A stretch of DNA of 64,000 nt from Methylomonas montana (GTDB lineage Bacteria > Pseudomonadota > Gammaproteobacteria > Methylococcales > Methylomonadaceae). The notes under the pieces are model-generated. The model had not been told where the DNA came from. It was given only the letters and a program-made list of their open reading frames with translations, and did not search any database. The DNA lies in NCBI RefSeq assembly GCF_030490285.1, contig NZ_CP129884.1, forward strand, positions 868,001-932,000, written 5' to 3'. A program made the position numbers and the translations under genes. The first letter of the stretch is position 1; the number at the start of each line of letters is the position of its first letter. Of this stretch, positions 34,189 through 46,192 are shown piece after piece.

Positions 34189-34220
34189 AACGGGATGAGT
34201 CGCAAGACTTATCCCGTTTT
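34189..34220 (+). promoter_or_regulatory. Strong hairpin in carA leader (possible attenuator)
   Basis: AACGGGATGAGTC (34189-34201) pairs with GACTTATCCCGTT (34206-34218), 13 bp with one G-U, loop GCAA, followed by a short T-run. It ends about 22 nt before the carA start, so it is not simply a terminator of the gene 190 bp upstream. Attenuation of carAB is a reasonable guess. Confidence 0.6.
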
Positions 34221-34241
34221 CTACATCTAAGGTGGCCAATC

Positions 34242-35375
34242 TTGAATAAACCTGCATTACTGGTACTAGAAGACGGGACGGTGTTTCACGGCATATCGAT
34301 CGGTGCCGACGGCTGTTCTGTGGGGGAAGTGGTTTTTAACACGGCACTGACCGGCTATCAGGAAATTCTCAGTGATCCCTCATACGCAAGACAAATTGTC
34401 ACGTTGACTTATCCGCACATCGGCAATGTCGGCACCAATGGTGAGGACGATGAGTCCGAGCGAGTATTTGCCAGCGGACTAGTGATCCGCGACCTGCCTT
34501 TACTAGCCAGTAGCTGGCGCATCGAAAAGACCCTGCCGGAATATCTGCGCGAGCATAAAGTAGTTGCGATCGCCAACATTGACACCCGGCAATTGACCCG
34601 CTTGTTGCGGGATAAAGGTGCGCAGCGCGGTTGTATCATGGCCGGCGAGACGGTCGATGTCGATGCCGCCAGACAAGCCATCGAAGGCTTCCCCGGTTTG
34701 CAAGGTATGGACCTGGCCAAGGAAGTGACCACCGCGCAATCCTATGTCTGGACCGAAAATGTCTGGCAATTGGGTGAGGGGCGTAGCGAAGCGCCGAATC
34801 TGAATAAACATGTGGTGGCTTACGATTTTGGTATCAAACGCAATATTCTGCGCTTACTGGCTAATCGCGGCTGCCGAGTCACCGTGGTGCCTGCCACCAC
34901 GCCGGCCGAACAGGTGTTGGCGATGAATCCCGATGGCGTGTTTCTATCCAACGGTCCTGGCGACCCGGAGCCTTGCACCTATGCGATCGAGGCGATCAAA
35001 ACCATTTTGGAACGAAAAATTCCGGTGTTCGGTATCTGTTTGGGGCACCAATTGCTGGCTTTGGCCAGCGGCGCGAAGACCGAAAAAATGAAGTTCGGCC
35101 ATCATGGCGCCAACCATCCGGTGCAAGAACTGGCCACCGGTCGGGTGATGATCAGTAGCCAGAATCACGGTTTTGCCGCCAGTGCCGATTTTCTGCCGGC
35201 CAACTTAAAGCCGACCTATGTTTCGCTGTTCGACGGCAGCTTGCAGGGCCTGGAACGCACGGATTGCCCCGCTTTCAGTTTTCAGGGGCATCCGGAAGCC
35301 AGTCCCGGTCCGCACGATGTCGAGTCCTTGTTCGACGATTTCATCGTTTTGATGAATCAGCCTCGTTCCGCTTAA
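34242..35375 (+). CDS. carA: Carbamoyl-phosphate synthase small subunit
   Basis: The 377-aa product starts at TTG 34242, behind AAGGTGG. The N-terminal CPSase_sm_chain domain ([13 protein letters not shown]...[12 protein letters not shown]) is followed by a class I glutamine amidotransferase with Cys in [13 protein letters not shown] and His/Glu in [11 protein letters not shown]. It supplies ammonia from glutamine to CarB for carbamoyl phosphate, used in pyrimidine and arginine synthesis. carB follows 17 nt later. Confidence 0.97.
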   Translation: MNKPALLVLEDGTVFHGISIGADGCSVGEVVFNTALTGYQEILSDPSYARQIVTLTYPHIGNVGTNGEDDESERVFASGLVIRDLPLLASSWRIEKTLPEYLREHKVVAIANIDTRQLTRLLRDKGAQRGCIMAGETVDVDAARQAIEGFPGLQGMDLAKEVTTAQSYVWTENVWQLGEGRSEAPNLNKHVVAYDFGIKRNILRLLANRGCRVTVVPATTPAEQVLAMNPDGVFLSNGPGDPEPCTYAIEAIKTILERKIPVFGICLGHQLLALASGAKTEKMKFGHHGANHPVQELATGRVMISSQNHGFAASADFLPANLKPTYVSLFDGSLQGLERTDCPAFSFQGHPEASPGPHDVESLFDDFIVLMNQPRSA

Positions 35376-35392
35376 GTTTTATATAGAGTGAT

Positions 35393-38300
35393 ATGCCAAA
35401 AAGAACCGACATAAAATCGATTTTATTACTGGGTGCCGGACCGATCGTGATCGGTCAGGCCTGCGAATTTGACTATTCCGGCACCCAGGCTTGCAAAGCC
35501 TTACGCGAAGAGGGTTACCGGGTGATTCTGGTCAACTCCAATCCGGCTACCATCATGACCGACCCGGATATGGCCGATGCGATTTACATCGAGCCTATCG
35601 ACTGGCAAACCGTCGAAAAAATCATCGAAAAAGAACGCCCCGACGCGATCCTGCCGACCATGGGCGGCCAGACCGCGCTGAACTGCGCTCTGGCGCTGGA
35701 CAAGCACGGCGTACTTGAGAAATACGGCGTCGAAATGATAGGCGCCAGCAAAGACGCCATCAACAAAGCCGAAGATCGCGACCTGTTCAACCAGGCGATG
35801 CGAAAGATTGGCCTGGACGTGGCGCGCTCGCAAGTCGCGCACAGTATGGAAGAAGCCTTTGCCGCGCAGGAACAAGTCGGCTATCCGACCATCATCCGGC
35901 CTTCCTTCACGATGGGCGGCAGCGGCGGCGGCATCGCTTATAACCGCGAAGAGTTCATCGAGATCTGCGAGCGCGGCCTGTATCTGTCGCCGACCAACGA
36001 GTTGCTGATCGAAGAATCGGTACTGGGCTGGAAAGAGTTCGAGATGGAAGTGGTGCGCGATTCGAAAGACAACTGCATCATCATCTGTTCGATCGAAAAC
36101 TTCGATCCGATGGGCGTACATACCGGAGACTCGATTACCGTCGCGCCGGCGCAAACTCTGACCGATAAGGAATACCAAATCCTGCGTAACGCTTCACTGG
36201 CAGTATTGCGGGAAATCGGCGTCGATACTGGCGGCTCCAACGTACAGTTTGCGATCAATCCGGACGACGGCCGCCTGATCGTCATCGAAATGAATCCCAG
36301 GGTGTCACGTTCGTCGGCGCTGGCTTCTAAAGCCACCGGTTTCCCGATCGCCAAAGTTGCCGCCAAGCTGGCGGTGGGTTTTACGCTGGACGAATTGCGC
36401 AATGAGATCACCGGCGGCACCACACCGGCTTCGTTCGAGCCGACCATCGATTACGTGGTCACCAAGGTGCCGCGTTTTGCTTTCGAAAAATTCCCGCAAG
36501 CCAACGACCGGCTGACCACGCAGATGAAATCGGTTGGCGAGGTAATGGCAATCGGCCGCACCTTCCAGGAATCCTTGCAAAAAGCTTTACGGGGGCTTGA
36601 GGTAGGCGTCGATGGTCTCGATGAAATCGCCGATTTGAGCGATGCCAACAGCGAGGACATTATTCTCAGGGAACTGCGTTATCCCGGTCCTGAACGGTTA
36701 TGGTATCTGGCTGATGCATTCCGTAGCGGCTTGAGTTTTGAAGAAATTCATCAGGCGTCGAAAATCGATCCCTGGTTCTTGGCGCAGGTCGAGGATTTGA
36801 TCGTCACCGAAAAAACTTTAGCCACCAAAACTCTGGCGACATTGGAGCCAGGCGAGTTGTTGCGTCTGAAGCGTAAGGGTTTTTCCGACCGGCGCTTGGC
36901 GAAGTTGCTGGAAACTAAGGAATCGGAAGTGCGTAATGTGCGGCATAAAAAAGGCCTACGGCCGGTTTATAAACGCATCGATTCTTGCGCGGCCGAGTTT
37001 GCCTCCGATACCGCTTACCTGTATTCGACTTACGAACAGGAATGTGAGGCTAAGCCCAGCGATAAAGAAAAAATCATCATTCTCGGCGGCGGTCCGAATC
37101 GGATCGGCCAAGGCATCGAGTTTGACTATTGCTGCGTACATGCCGCGCTGGCCTTGCGCGAAGACGGTTACGAAACCATCATGGTCAACTGTAACCCGGA
37201 GACCGTATCGACCGACTTTGATACCTCGGATCGTTTGTATTTCGAGCCGCTGACGCTGGAAGACGTGTTGGAAATCATCGAGCTGGAAAAACCCAAGGGC
37301 GTGATCGTGCAGTACGGTGGCCAAACGCCGCTGAAACTGGCACGCGCTTTGGAAGCCGCCGGTGCGCCGATTATCGGTACCTCGCCGGATTCGATTGATT
37401 TGGCCGAAGACCGCGAACGCTTCCAAAAATTGTTGGAACGCCTGAATCTGCTGCAGCCGCCCAATGCTACTGCGCGTTCGGTTGAGCAGGCCGTCAGCTC
37501 GGCTAAGGAAATCGGTTATCCTCTGGTGGTGCGTCCGTCCTATGTGTTGGGCGGTCGGGCGATGGAAATCGTTTTCAACGAGGAAGGCCTGCGCCGCTAC
37601 ATGAAGGAGGCTGTCAGCGTTTCCAACGATTCGCCGGTGTTGCTGGATAGGTTCCTGGACGATGCGGTGGAAATGGATGTTGACGCGATTTACGACGGCG
37701 AAACCGTGCTGATCGGCGGCTTGATGGAGCATATCGAGCAGGCCGGCGTGCATTCCGGCGACTCGGCGTGTTCGCTGCCGCCTTATGATTTGCCGATAGC
37801 GCTTCAGGATCAGTTACGCCAGCAAGTTGCTAAAATGGCCGAAGCCTTGGGTGTGTGCGGTTTGATGAATACCCAGTTTGCGATTCAGGGCGAGACCATT
37901 TACGTGTTGGAAGTCAATCCGCGCGCTTCGCGGACCGCGCCGTTCGTGTCCAAGGCGACCGGGTATCCTCTGGCTAAAATCGCCGCGCGAGTGATGGTCG
38001 GCAAATCCTTGAAAGAGCAGGGCATTACCGAAGAGCGCATCCCCGAATATTTCTCGGTCAAGGAAGCGGTATTTCCGTTCATCAAATTCCCCGGCGTCGA
38101 TCCCTTGTTGGGACCGGAAATGAAATCCACCGGCGAGGTAATGGGGGTTGGTAAGACTTTCGGCGAGGCGTTCGCCAAGTCGCAACGTGCGTCCGGTGTG
38201 GACTTGAGCCATAGCGGTAAGGTGTTGATCAGTATTCGCGATGCGGACAAGCCTAAGTTACCGGATTTGGCGAAAATGCTGATAGCCAAGAATTATGAAA

Positions 38301-38608
38301 TCGTCGCGACGCGCGGTACGGCCAGGGTCTTGAAAGAAGCCGGCATTCCTTGTCAGGAAATCTTCAAAGTCAACGAAGGCAGGCCGAATACGGTGGATAT
38401 GATTAAAAACGGCGAGGTGCAATTGATCGTCAATACCACCGAAGGTGTTAAAGCGGTGGCCGATTCGTTTACCATGCGTCGGGAAGCCTTGCAGCGCAAA
38501 GTAACCTATTACACGACGATGGCGGGTGCGCGTGCGGCGTGTTATGCCTTGGGCGAACTGGACGCGGGCGATGTCAATTGCTTGCAGGATTTACATAAAA
38601 CATTTTAA
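35393..38608 (+). CDS. carB: Carbamoyl-phosphate synthase large subunit
   Basis: The 1071-aa product is the usual length. Two ATP-grasp halves are each introduced by a preATP-grasp motif ([19 protein letters not shown] and [19 protein letters not shown]). Each half has the Gly-rich loop ([26 protein letters not shown]) and metal-binding EVNPR/EMNPR. The C-terminal MGS-like allosteric domain (about 940-1071, [26 protein letters not shown]) binds UMP/ornithine in relatives. Confidence 0.98.
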   Translation: MPKRTDIKSILLLGAGPIVIGQACEFDYSGTQACKALREEGYRVILVNSNPATIMTDPDMADAIYIEPIDWQTVEKIIEKERPDAILPTMGGQTALNCALALDKHGVLEKYGVEMIGASKDAINKAEDRDLFNQAMRKIGLDVARSQVAHSMEEAFAAQEQVGYPTIIRPSFTMGGSGGGIAYNREEFIEICERGLYLSPTNELLIEESVLGWKEFEMEVVRDSKDNCIIICSIENFDPMGVHTGDSITVAPAQTLTDKEYQILRNASLAVLREIGVDTGGSNVQFAINPDDGRLIVIEMNPRVSRSSALASKATGFPIAKVAAKLAVGFTLDELRNEITGGTTPASFEPTIDYVVTKVPRFAFEKFPQANDRLTTQMKSVGEVMAIGRTFQESLQKALRGLEVGVDGLDEIADLSDANSEDIILRELRYPGPERLWYLADAFRSGLSFEEIHQASKIDPWFLAQVEDLIVTEKTLATKTLATLEPGELLRLKRKGFSDRRLAKLLETKESEVRNVRHKKGLRPVYKRIDSCAAEFASDTAYLYSTYEQECEAKPSDKEKIIILGGGPNRIGQGIEFDYCCVHAALALREDGYETIMVNCNPETVSTDFDTSDRLYFEPLTLEDVLEIIELEKPKGVIVQYGGQTPLKLARALEAAGAPIIGTSPDSIDLAEDRERFQKLLERLNLLQPPNATARSVEQAVSSAKEIGYPLVVRPSYVLGGRAMEIVFNEEGLRRYMKEAVSVSNDSPVLLDRFLDDAVEMDVDAIYDGETVLIGGLMEHIEQAGVHSGDSACSLPPYDLPIALQDQLRQQVAKMAEALGVCGLMNTQFAIQGETIYVLEVNPRASRTAPFVSKATGYPLAKIAARVMVGKSLKEQGITEERIPEYFSVKEAVFPFIKFPGVDPLLGPEMKSTGEVMGVGKTFGEAFAKSQRASGVDLSHSGKVLISIRDADKPKLPDLAKMLIAKNYEIVATRGTARVLKEAGIPCQEIFKVNEGRPNTVDMIKNGEVQLIVNTTEGVKAVADSFTMRREALQRKVTYYTTMAGARAACYALGELDAGDVNCLQDLHKTF

Positions 38609-38641
38609 CGGATGAACTTGAATTCAAAAGGGGAGCAGTAA

Positions 38642-39118
38642 ATGCAGAAATTTCCACTGACAGTGGTAGGTGCCAATAAATTGCGCGCCGAACTGGAAGA
38701 GCTGAAAACGGTGGTACGTCCGCGCATTATTCAAGCCATTGCAGAAGCGCGGGCACATGGCGACTTGAAGGAAAATGCCGAGTATCATGCTGCGCGCGAA
38801 CAGCAAAGTTTTGCCGAGGGCCGTATTGCCGAGATCGAAGGTAAGCTGTCCAATGCCAATATCATCGACGTGACTAAGACCGAAGCCAACGGCAAAGTGG
38901 TGTTCGGTGCGACGGTAGAAATCGAAGATATCGAATCGGGAAAGGTAGTGACCTACCAGATCGTCGGCGAGGATGAAGCTAATATCAAGGAAGGCCGTAT
39001 TTCGGTCGGATCGCCGATTGCCAGGGCGTTGATCGGCAAGGAAGTTGAAGATGTGGTGACGGTAAAAGCGCCTGGCGGAAATATTGAGTACGAGATAATC
39101 TCGGTTCAGTACATCTAG
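38642..39118 (+). CDS. greA: Transcript cleavage factor GreA
   Basis: The 158-aa product has an N-terminal coiled coil with [21 protein letters not shown] (the acidic tip D41/E44 equivalents lie in [14 protein letters not shown]) and a C-terminal FKBP-like domain ending [13 protein letters not shown]. It rescues backtracked RNA polymerase. It lies 33 nt after carB behind GGGGAG, the common car-gre order in gammaproteobacteria. Confidence 0.97.
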   Translation: MQKFPLTVVGANKLRAELEELKTVVRPRIIQAIAEARAHGDLKENAEYHAAREQQSFAEGRIAEIEGKLSNANIIDVTKTEANGKVVFGATVEIEDIESGKVVTYQIVGEDEANIKEGRISVGSPIARALIGKEVEDVVTVKAPGGNIEYEIISVQYI

Positions 39119-39131
39119 TCTGTCGTTTATC

Positions 39132-39151
39132 GGGAGGTGGAGCCACCTCCC
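39132..39151. terminator. Hairpin between convergent greA and yhbY
   Basis: GGGAGGTGG (39132-39140) pairs with CCACCTCCC (39143-39151), a perfect 9-bp stem with a 2-nt gap. There is a T-run slightly further on (39162-39167) on the plus strand. Confidence 0.6.
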
Positions 39152-39159
39152 AAAGCAGT

Positions 39160-39426
39160 CTATTTTTTAGGATTCAGTCGATAGATTACCGCGACTTGGC
39201 CGATGGACTGAACTAATTCGGCCTTGGTTTCCGCGCAGATTTGTTCTCTAATAGCGGCGCGCTCGTCTCTTTCGGCGCGGATTTTGACTTTGATCAGTTC
39301 GTGGGCGTCCAGCGCCAGATTAATTTCCTTCATAACCGCTTCGGTTAAGCCTGCTTGGCCGATAATCACCACCGGATTTAGCGGGTGGGCTTGGGCTTTC
39401 AGCTTTTTCTTTTCAATAGGATTCAC
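39160..39426 (-). CDS. yhbY: CRM-domain RNA-binding ribosome-associated protein
   Basis: The 88-aa product has the CRM fold: KLKAQAHPLNPVVIIGQAGLTEAVMKEI (GxxG-type loop), ALDAHELIKVKI and ETKAELVQSIGQVAVIYRLNP. YhbY binds pre-50S subunits. The position opposite rlmE is conserved in E. coli and relatives. Confidence 0.95.
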   Translation of the reverse strand: MNPIEKKKLKAQAHPLNPVVIIGQAGLTEAVMKEINLALDAHELIKVKIRAERDERAAIREQICAETKAELVQSIGQVAVIYRLNPKK

Positions 39427-39476
39427 TCTGTTTCCTTAAACTTTAAAAACCCAGCAATTTTACACGAATAGGCAAT

Positions 39477-40094
39477 ATGGCACGCAGCAAAAGTAGCCAA
39501 CAGTGGATGCAGGAACATTTTCAGGACGAGTATGTCAAGAAAGCACAGGCCTTGGGCTATCGCTCGCGCGCGGTGTTTAAACTGATAGAAATTCAAGAAA
39601 AAGACAAAATCATTAAACCTGGTATTAATATAGTCGATCTAGGTGCGGCGCCGGGGGGCTGGTCAGAGTATGTCAGCAAAATCGTCGGGAAAAAAAGCAA
39701 GGTGATTGCGCTGGATTTGTTGGCGATCGATCCGATTGATGGCGTGGATTTCATCCAAGGCGATTTCAGGGAAGACGAAGTACTGGAACAATTGTATAAA
39801 GTGCTTGATGGCGAGCCGGTGCACTTGTTATTGTCGGACATGGCCCCCAATATGAGTGGTAGCCGGGAAGTCGATCAGCCGCGGGCGATATATCTTGGCG
39901 AGTTGGCTTTGGATGCTGCGCAGCAAATTTTGGTGAAGGGTGGGACTTTTTTAATAAAAATGTTCCAGGGCGCCGGTTTCGATGAGTACTATAATCAAGT
40001 GCGTCAGCAGTTTAGTAGTGTCGTGATCAGAAAACCTAAGGCTTCCCGGTCCAGAAGTAACGAAGTTTATATTTTGGCAAAAGGCTTTAAATAA
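39477..40094 (+). CDS. rlmE: 23S rRNA 2'-O-methyltransferase E
   Basis: The 205-aa product has RSRAVFKLIEIQEKDKII, the SAM site IVDLGAAPGGWSEY, SDMAPNMSG and PKASRSRSNEVYILAKGF. The K-D-K-E tetrad is consistent (Lys in FKL, Asp in LSDMAPN, Lys in FLIKMFQG, Glu in SNEVY). It methylates U2552 in the A-loop. ftsH follows, the standard pair. Confidence 0.96.
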   Translation: MARSKSSQQWMQEHFQDEYVKKAQALGYRSRAVFKLIEIQEKDKIIKPGINIVDLGAAPGGWSEYVSKIVGKKSKVIALDLLAIDPIDGVDFIQGDFREDEVLEQLYKVLDGEPVHLLLSDMAPNMSGSREVDQPRAIYLGELALDAAQQILVKGGTFLIKMFQGAGFDEYYNQVRQQFSSVVIRKPKASRSRSNEVYILAKGFK

Positions 40095-40205
40095 ATGTGC
40101 GAAAGTCACCGTCCATGAGGCATGATGGGCGGTGGGATGCGAGTAGTCCTGATACAATTACTCGGTTTTTAAATATTGGGGCCATTCCAGGCCGGAGCGC
40201 GTAAC

Positions 40206-42131
<1,926 letters not shown>

Positions 42132-42150
42132 TGCCGTGACGGCAAAATCG

Positions 42151-42178
42151 AGAGAGGCTGCGGCCTCTCTTTTTTTTG
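42151..42178 (+). terminator. Terminator after ftsH
   Basis: AGAGAGGC (42151-42158) pairs with GCCTCTCT (42163-42170), loop TGCG, followed by eight T residues. glmM therefore needs its own promoter, or read-through. Confidence 0.9.
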
Positions 42179-42201
42179 GTTTGACTTAAGGGAAATTGAG
42201 A

Positions 42202-43542
42202 ATGGCAAAAAAATATTTTGGCACCGACGGCATTCGCGGCAAAGTCGGGGAATATCCGATCACTGCCGACTTTATGCTGAAGCTGGGCTGGGCGACTGGC
42301 AGGGTATTTGCGAAAGAAGGTAGCGGATTTGTGTTAGTGGGCAAGGATACCCGTATCTCGGGCTATATGTTCGAATCTGCATTGGAGGCTGGTTTATCGG
42401 CGGCGGGCGTCGATACCCGGTTGTTGGGTCCCATGCCTACGCCGGGTATTGCGTATTTGACTAGAACCTTAAGGGCCAGGGCTGGCATCGTGATCAGTGC
42501 GTCGCATAACCCGTACTACGATAACGGCATCAAGTTTTTTTCGGTGGATGGTGCCAAATTGCCCGACGAAGTCGAGCATCAGATCGAACAGTATCTGGAT
42601 GCGCCAATGACGACCGTCGAGTCGGCGAAATTGGGTAAAGCAAAACGCGTTAGCGATGCGGCTGGTCGATATATTGAGTTTTGCAAGGCGACCGTGCCGC
42701 CGCAACTAGACTTTAAAGGCATGCGGATTGTCATCGATTGCGCTAACGGTGCGACCTACCACATTGCTCCGCATGTGTTCAGCGAGGTTGGTGCCGAAGT
42801 AGTCACCATTGGCGCCGATCCGGACGGTTTGAATATCAACGACGAATGCGGTGCTACCAAGCCGGAAAATCTGGCGGCCAAGGTGCTGGAGTTTCGTGCC
42901 GATCTGGGGATTGCGCTGGATGGCGACGGCGACAGAATTATTATGGTTGATCATAAGGGCGAGATCGTCGATGGCGACGAGTTGATTTACATCATCGCCA
43001 AGTCTCGCCTGGACGAGGGCAAGCTATTCGGTCCCGTGGTAGGCACTTTGATGTCGAATCTAGGCATGGAACATGCGTTGAAAGCGGTCGGTGTGGAATT
43101 GTTGCGCGCTAAAGTCGGTGACCGCTATGTGATGGAAATGCTGACAGAACACAAAGGCATGCTAGGCGGAGAAGGTTCCGGCCATATTATCTGTTTGGAT
43201 AAAACCACTACCGGCGACGGTATCGTTTCCGCCTTGCAAGTGCTCGCGGAAATGCAGCGCACCGGCAAAAGTCTGAACGAACTTAAATCGGGCATGAGCA
43301 AATATCCACAAGTGCTGGTCAACGTTAAAACCGATAAAAAAGTCAAAATCGAAGAGATCGATAGCATCAAAAAAGCCGTTGAAGCCGTCGAGAAAAAATT
43401 GGGCGATAAGGGGCGGGTGTTGTTGAGATCCTCCGGCACCGAACCGCTGATCAGAGTGATGGTGGAAGGCGTTGACGATGATGATGTGACTCGATTTGCC
43501 AATCAACTGGCCGCCGATGTCAGGAAAGCGATTCCGGCTTGA
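42202..43542 (+). CDS. glmM: Phosphoglucosamine mutase
   Basis: The 446-aa product starts at ATG 42202; the frame opens two codons earlier with GAG-ATG context that fits less well. [11 protein letters not shown] is at the N-terminus, the phosphoserine loop is [16 protein letters not shown], the metal site is [11 protein letters not shown] and the phosphate-binding motif is [12 protein letters not shown]. It converts GlcN-6-P to GlcN-1-P for UDP-GlcNAc. In E. coli folP lies between ftsH and glmM; here it is absent. Confidence 0.97.
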   Translation: MAKKYFGTDGIRGKVGEYPITADFMLKLGWATGRVFAKEGSGFVLVGKDTRISGYMFESALEAGLSAAGVDTRLLGPMPTPGIAYLTRTLRARAGIVISASHNPYYDNGIKFFSVDGAKLPDEVEHQIEQYLDAPMTTVESAKLGKAKRVSDAAGRYIEFCKATVPPQLDFKGMRIVIDCANGATYHIAPHVFSEVGAEVVTIGADPDGLNINDECGATKPENLAAKVLEFRADLGIALDGDGDRIIMVDHKGEIVDGDELIYIIAKSRLDEGKLFGPVVGTLMSNLGMEHALKAVGVELLRAKVGDRYVMEMLTEHKGMLGGEGSGHIICLDKTTTGDGIVSALQVLAEMQRTGKSLNELKSGMSKYPQVLVNVKTDKKVKIEEIDSIKKAVEAVEKKLGDKGRVLLRSSGTEPLIRVMVEGVDDDDVTRFANQLAADVRKAIPA

Positions 43543-43596
43543 ACTAAAAGACCTAAGTCGATATGATATGCGGTCTTATTTAGCTCGGAGGGTGTA

Positions 43597-44343
43597 ATGC
43601 GTCAGTCTTTGATTATGGGTAATTGGAAAATGAACGGCTCTCGGGAAGATGGGCAAAAACTTGCTCAAGCTTTGGCTGAAGGTCTTGGCAGCGTTCAGCA
43701 GGAAGTGGCGGTCTGTGTTCCATTCGTCTATTTATCAGATATTCGCAATGTACTGGCTAATTCGCCTATTGCATTGGGCGCGCAAAATGTCGCCGATCAA
43801 GCATCTGGTGCATACACAGGCGAAGTTTCGGCGGCAATGCTGAGCGATTGCGGTTGCAAGTACGCGCTGGTTGGTCACTCCGAGCGTCGTAGTTATTATG
43901 GCGATACCAATGAATCCGTTGCCAAGCGGTTTGTTCAGGCTCAAAAGCTAAATGTGATTCCGGTGTTATGTGTCGGTGAAACCCTGGACGAGCGCGAACA
44001 AGACAGAACGTTCCAAGTGGTCGATGAACAGCTTGATGCTGTAATTGCTGCGGCGGGTATTGAAGCGTTTGAATCTGCCGTTATCGCGTATGAACCGGTG
44101 TGGGCTATCGGCACCGGCAAAGTGGCAACCGATGAACAAGCGCAGGAAGTGCACAAGTACATCCGTCAACGGATTGCCGATAGAAATCCGGTCATTGCGG
44201 AAAAAGTACAAATTTTATACGGCGGAAGCGTCAAGCCAGATAACGCAAAAGGCTTGTTTGCGATGCCCGACATTGATGGTGGTTTGGTGGGCGGCGCATC
44301 CCTGGATGCGAAAGGCTTCCTGCAAATTTGCCACTCGGTTTAG
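43597..44343 (+). CDS. tpiA: Triosephosphate isomerase
   Basis: The 248-aa product has GNWKMNGS, the catalytic His in ALVGHSERR, the catalytic Glu in AYEPVWAIGTG and the loop YGGSVKPDNAKGLF. It interconverts DHAP and GAP. secG follows 21 nt later, a conserved neighbourhood. Confidence 0.98.
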   Translation: MRQSLIMGNWKMNGSREDGQKLAQALAEGLGSVQQEVAVCVPFVYLSDIRNVLANSPIALGAQNVADQASGAYTGEVSAAMLSDCGCKYALVGHSERRSYYGDTNESVAKRFVQAQKLNVIPVLCVGETLDEREQDRTFQVVDEQLDAVIAAAGIEAFESAVIAYEPVWAIGTGKVATDEQAQEVHKYIRQRIADRNPVIAEKVQILYGGSVKPDNAKGLFAMPDIDGGLVGGASLDAKGFLQICHSV

Positions 44344-44364
44344 TTTCATCCGATTAAGGTCTTT

Positions 44365-44769
44365 ATGTTGTACCAAATTATAATAATTATTCACATCTTC
44401 CTGGGTATAGGCATCGTAGGCTTGGTCCTGATGCAGCAAGGCAAGGGTGCTGACGCAGGCGCGACTTTCGGTGGCGGTGCCTCCGGTTCAGTCTTTGGTG
44501 CCCAAGGCTCAGCCTCGTTTTTGTCCAGAACCACGGCTATTTTTGCCACCCTGTTTTTTACGACCAGTTTAGGTTTGGCCGTATTAAGCGGTTATCAAGG
44601 TAAAAAAACAGACGTCATACTGGATGCAGTGCCTGCCGCGGAAGCAGTTAAATCCGATGTGCCGCTGTCTCAAGGCGGACCTAGTGACGGCAGTGTGCCT
44701 GTTCTGGACGCTAAGTTACCCGAAGCGCCGGTTATAAAAGAAGTTGAAAAACCAGCTGCTGCGAAATAA
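44365..44769 (+). CDS. secG: Protein translocase subunit SecG
   Basis: The 134-aa product has two TM helices (about 3-22 and 52-70) around the conserved VLMQQGKGADAGATFGGGASGSVFGAQGSASFL segment. A longer than usual C-terminal tail (about 80-134) is Ala/Pro/Glu/Lys-rich. tRNA-Leu lies just downstream, as in many gammaproteobacteria. Confidence 0.95.
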   Translation: MLYQIIIIIHIFLGIGIVGLVLMQQGKGADAGATFGGGASGSVFGAQGSASFLSRTTAIFATLFFTTSLGLAVLSGYQGKKTDVILDAVPAAEAVKSDVPLSQGGPSDGSVPVLDAKLPEAPVIKEVEKPAAAK

Positions 44770-44785
44770 GCAAGCAACAAATAAA

Positions 44786-44870
44786 GCCGACGTGGTGAAA
44801 TTGGTAGACACGCCATCTTGAGGGGGTGGTGACGCAAGTCGTGGCGGTTCAAGTCCGCCCGTCGGTACCA
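44786..44870 (+). tRNA. tRNA-Leu (GAG)
   Basis: Acceptor stem GCCGACG pairs with CGTCGGT, then ACCA. The anticodon stem is CCATC / GGTGG with loop TTGAGGG (anticodon GAG), the long class II variable arm runs TGACGCAAGTCG, and the T-arm is GGCGG TTCAAGT CCGCC. CCA is encoded. Its 3' end is the integration target described below. Confidence 0.95.
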
Positions 44871-44975
44871 TTTGAAGATGCACGGAAGTGCAAAGAAGTG
44901 CAAAACCCGCAAGTTCTCTGGCTTAGCGGGTTTTTTATTGTGCAGATAAGTGCAATGAAATGCAGGGGCATGCAA
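44855..44975 (+). repeat. Direct repeat 1 (attachment region incl. tRNA-Leu 3' end)
   Basis: These 121 bp begin in the T-arm of tRNA-Leu and recur with few differences at 45797-45917. They contain several AAGTGCA-type short motifs that could be integrase arm sites, and a terminator hairpin. Confidence 0.88.
44904..44936 (+). terminator. Terminator after tRNA-Leu
   Basis: AACCCGC (44904-44910) pairs with GCGGGTT (44926-44932), followed by TTTT. The same structure is copied in direct repeat 2 (about 45845-45875). Confidence 0.85.
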
Positions 44976-44981
44976 GCAAAA

Positions 44982-45043
44982 GTGTGTCATCGAGTGTATC
45001 ATTCTGAAAAAAAACAGTTTGAATGACACACTCGATGACACAC
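44982..45043. repeat. 23-bp inverted repeat just before the integrase start
   Basis: Arms at 44982-45004 and 45021-45043 are complementary at 22 of 23 positions (outer part GTGTGTCATCGAGTGT). The right arm ends one base before the ATG at 45045. A third, direct copy of the arm lies at 45720-45740. Confidence 0.85.
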
Positions 45044-45044
45044 T

Positions 45045-45680
45045 ATGGCTGAGAAACTCAATAAAGACGTGGTTTACAGGTCTGCCAAACATAAAGATAA
45101 AGACTACTTCATCAATGACGGTGGAGGTCTGTATCTCTTAGTCAAATCCAACGGCACAAAGCTTTGGCATTTCATCTTTACCTTTGAAGGCAAGCGGAAA
45201 AGGCTTTCACTGGGAATTTATCCAGACACAGCGCTGGAAGCCGCCAGGCGCAAATCTGAAGAAGCCCGCGCTCAAATAGCCAGCCGTATTGATCCCTCAG
45301 TTATCAGAGACGAAATCAAGAAGGCCAAACAGCTTGGAAAGCAGAATCAAGAGCGGGTTAAAGGTGGTTTGCCGATACTAGACAGTTTTGCCGATGTCAC
45401 TCATAAATGGCTTGACTCTATCGCCCACCTAACCAGCCAAACCACCCACACCAAGAAAACCAGCCGTATTGAGCGCCTAGCGTTTCCGGTTCTTGGCGAC
45501 AAGCCAATCAAAGAAATCAAATCATCGGACGTACTGGCGACACTAAAACCGCTGATCCAGATAAACAAGCTTGAAACCGCTCACCGCCTACATGCCGAAA
45601 TCAGCTCAATATTTGCCTACGCCATCGTGCACAACTACACCGAATATGATCCGGCGCAACCCGTCGCTAAACAGATATAG
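45045..45680 (+). pseudogene. P4-type tyrosine integrase, C-terminally truncated
   Basis: The 211-aa product has an N-terminal arm-binding (DUF4102-like) domain: NDGGGLYLLVKSNGTKLWHF, then KRLSLGIYPDTALEAARRK, followed by the SAM-like core-binding domain (HKWLDSIAHLT...IKSSDVLATLKPL...). It stops at YDPAQPVAKQI, where the catalytic domain should start. About 180 residues with all catalytic Arg/His/Tyr are missing, so it cannot recombine DNA. It is followed by the element's right-end arm copy, showing that nearly the whole element was deleted. Confidence 0.88.
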
Positions 45681-45796
45681 CTTTATCTTATTGCGACGAT
45701 ACCTGGCAATATTAGTATTTGTGTCATCGAGTGTGTCATTTTTGAAATAAATGTAAAAAATCGTTTAATAAACAATGGCTTGAATTTAATTCGGTT

Positions 45797-45917
45797 CCGC
45801 CCGTCGTACCATTTGAAGATGCACGGAAGTGCAAAGAAGTGCAAAAACCCGCAAGTTATCTGGCTTAGCGGGTTTTTTATTGTGCAGAGAAGTGCGGCGA
45901 AATGCAGGGCCATGCAA
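45797..45917 (+). repeat. Direct repeat 2 (second tRNA-Leu attachment region)
   Basis: This is a near copy of 44855-44975, starting CCGCCCGTCGTACC (one G lost relative to the tRNA), including the hairpin. It marks the junction between two elements inserted in tandem. The stretch 45681-45796 before it is AT-rich and non-coding apart from the arm copy at 45720-45740. Confidence 0.88.
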
Positions 45918-45986
45918 TCGAAATTGTGTCCTTTAGTGTGTCCATTCCTATAATGCTCCGAAAAAGGTAACAATCGAGGTAACAAA

Positions 45987-46142
45987 ATGGCGGTTAATCT
46001 CAATAAAGACACGGTTTACAGGGCAGCCAAGCCAAAAGACAAGGATTACTCGATCAACGACGGCGGCGGCCTGTTTCTTTTCGTGGGAGCAACTGGCGGT
46101 AAGTTATGGCGCTTCGTCTACCATTATCAAAGGTTTTTCTAG
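45987..46142 (+). pseudogene. Second P4-type integrase, N-terminal remnant
   Basis: The 51-aa open frame reads LNKDTVYRAAKPKDKDY, INDGGGLFLFVGATGGKLW, clearly homologous to the N-terminus of the integrase at 45045 (LNKDVVYRSAKHKDKDY). It is cut at RFVYHYQRFF by a stop. All core-binding and catalytic parts are absent. It begins 69 bp after direct repeat 2, as the first integrase does after direct repeat 1. Confidence 0.85.
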
Positions 46143-46192
46143 CGTTTGTGTTTGCCTGCTAAAATGCCAGCAACCGTCAATCAGGAGGTAAT

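Noticed and set aside
35501..36178. 225-aa open frame antisense to carB (also 36956-37753)
   Set aside because: Opposite strand of a certain gene, no ribosome-binding site or family features.
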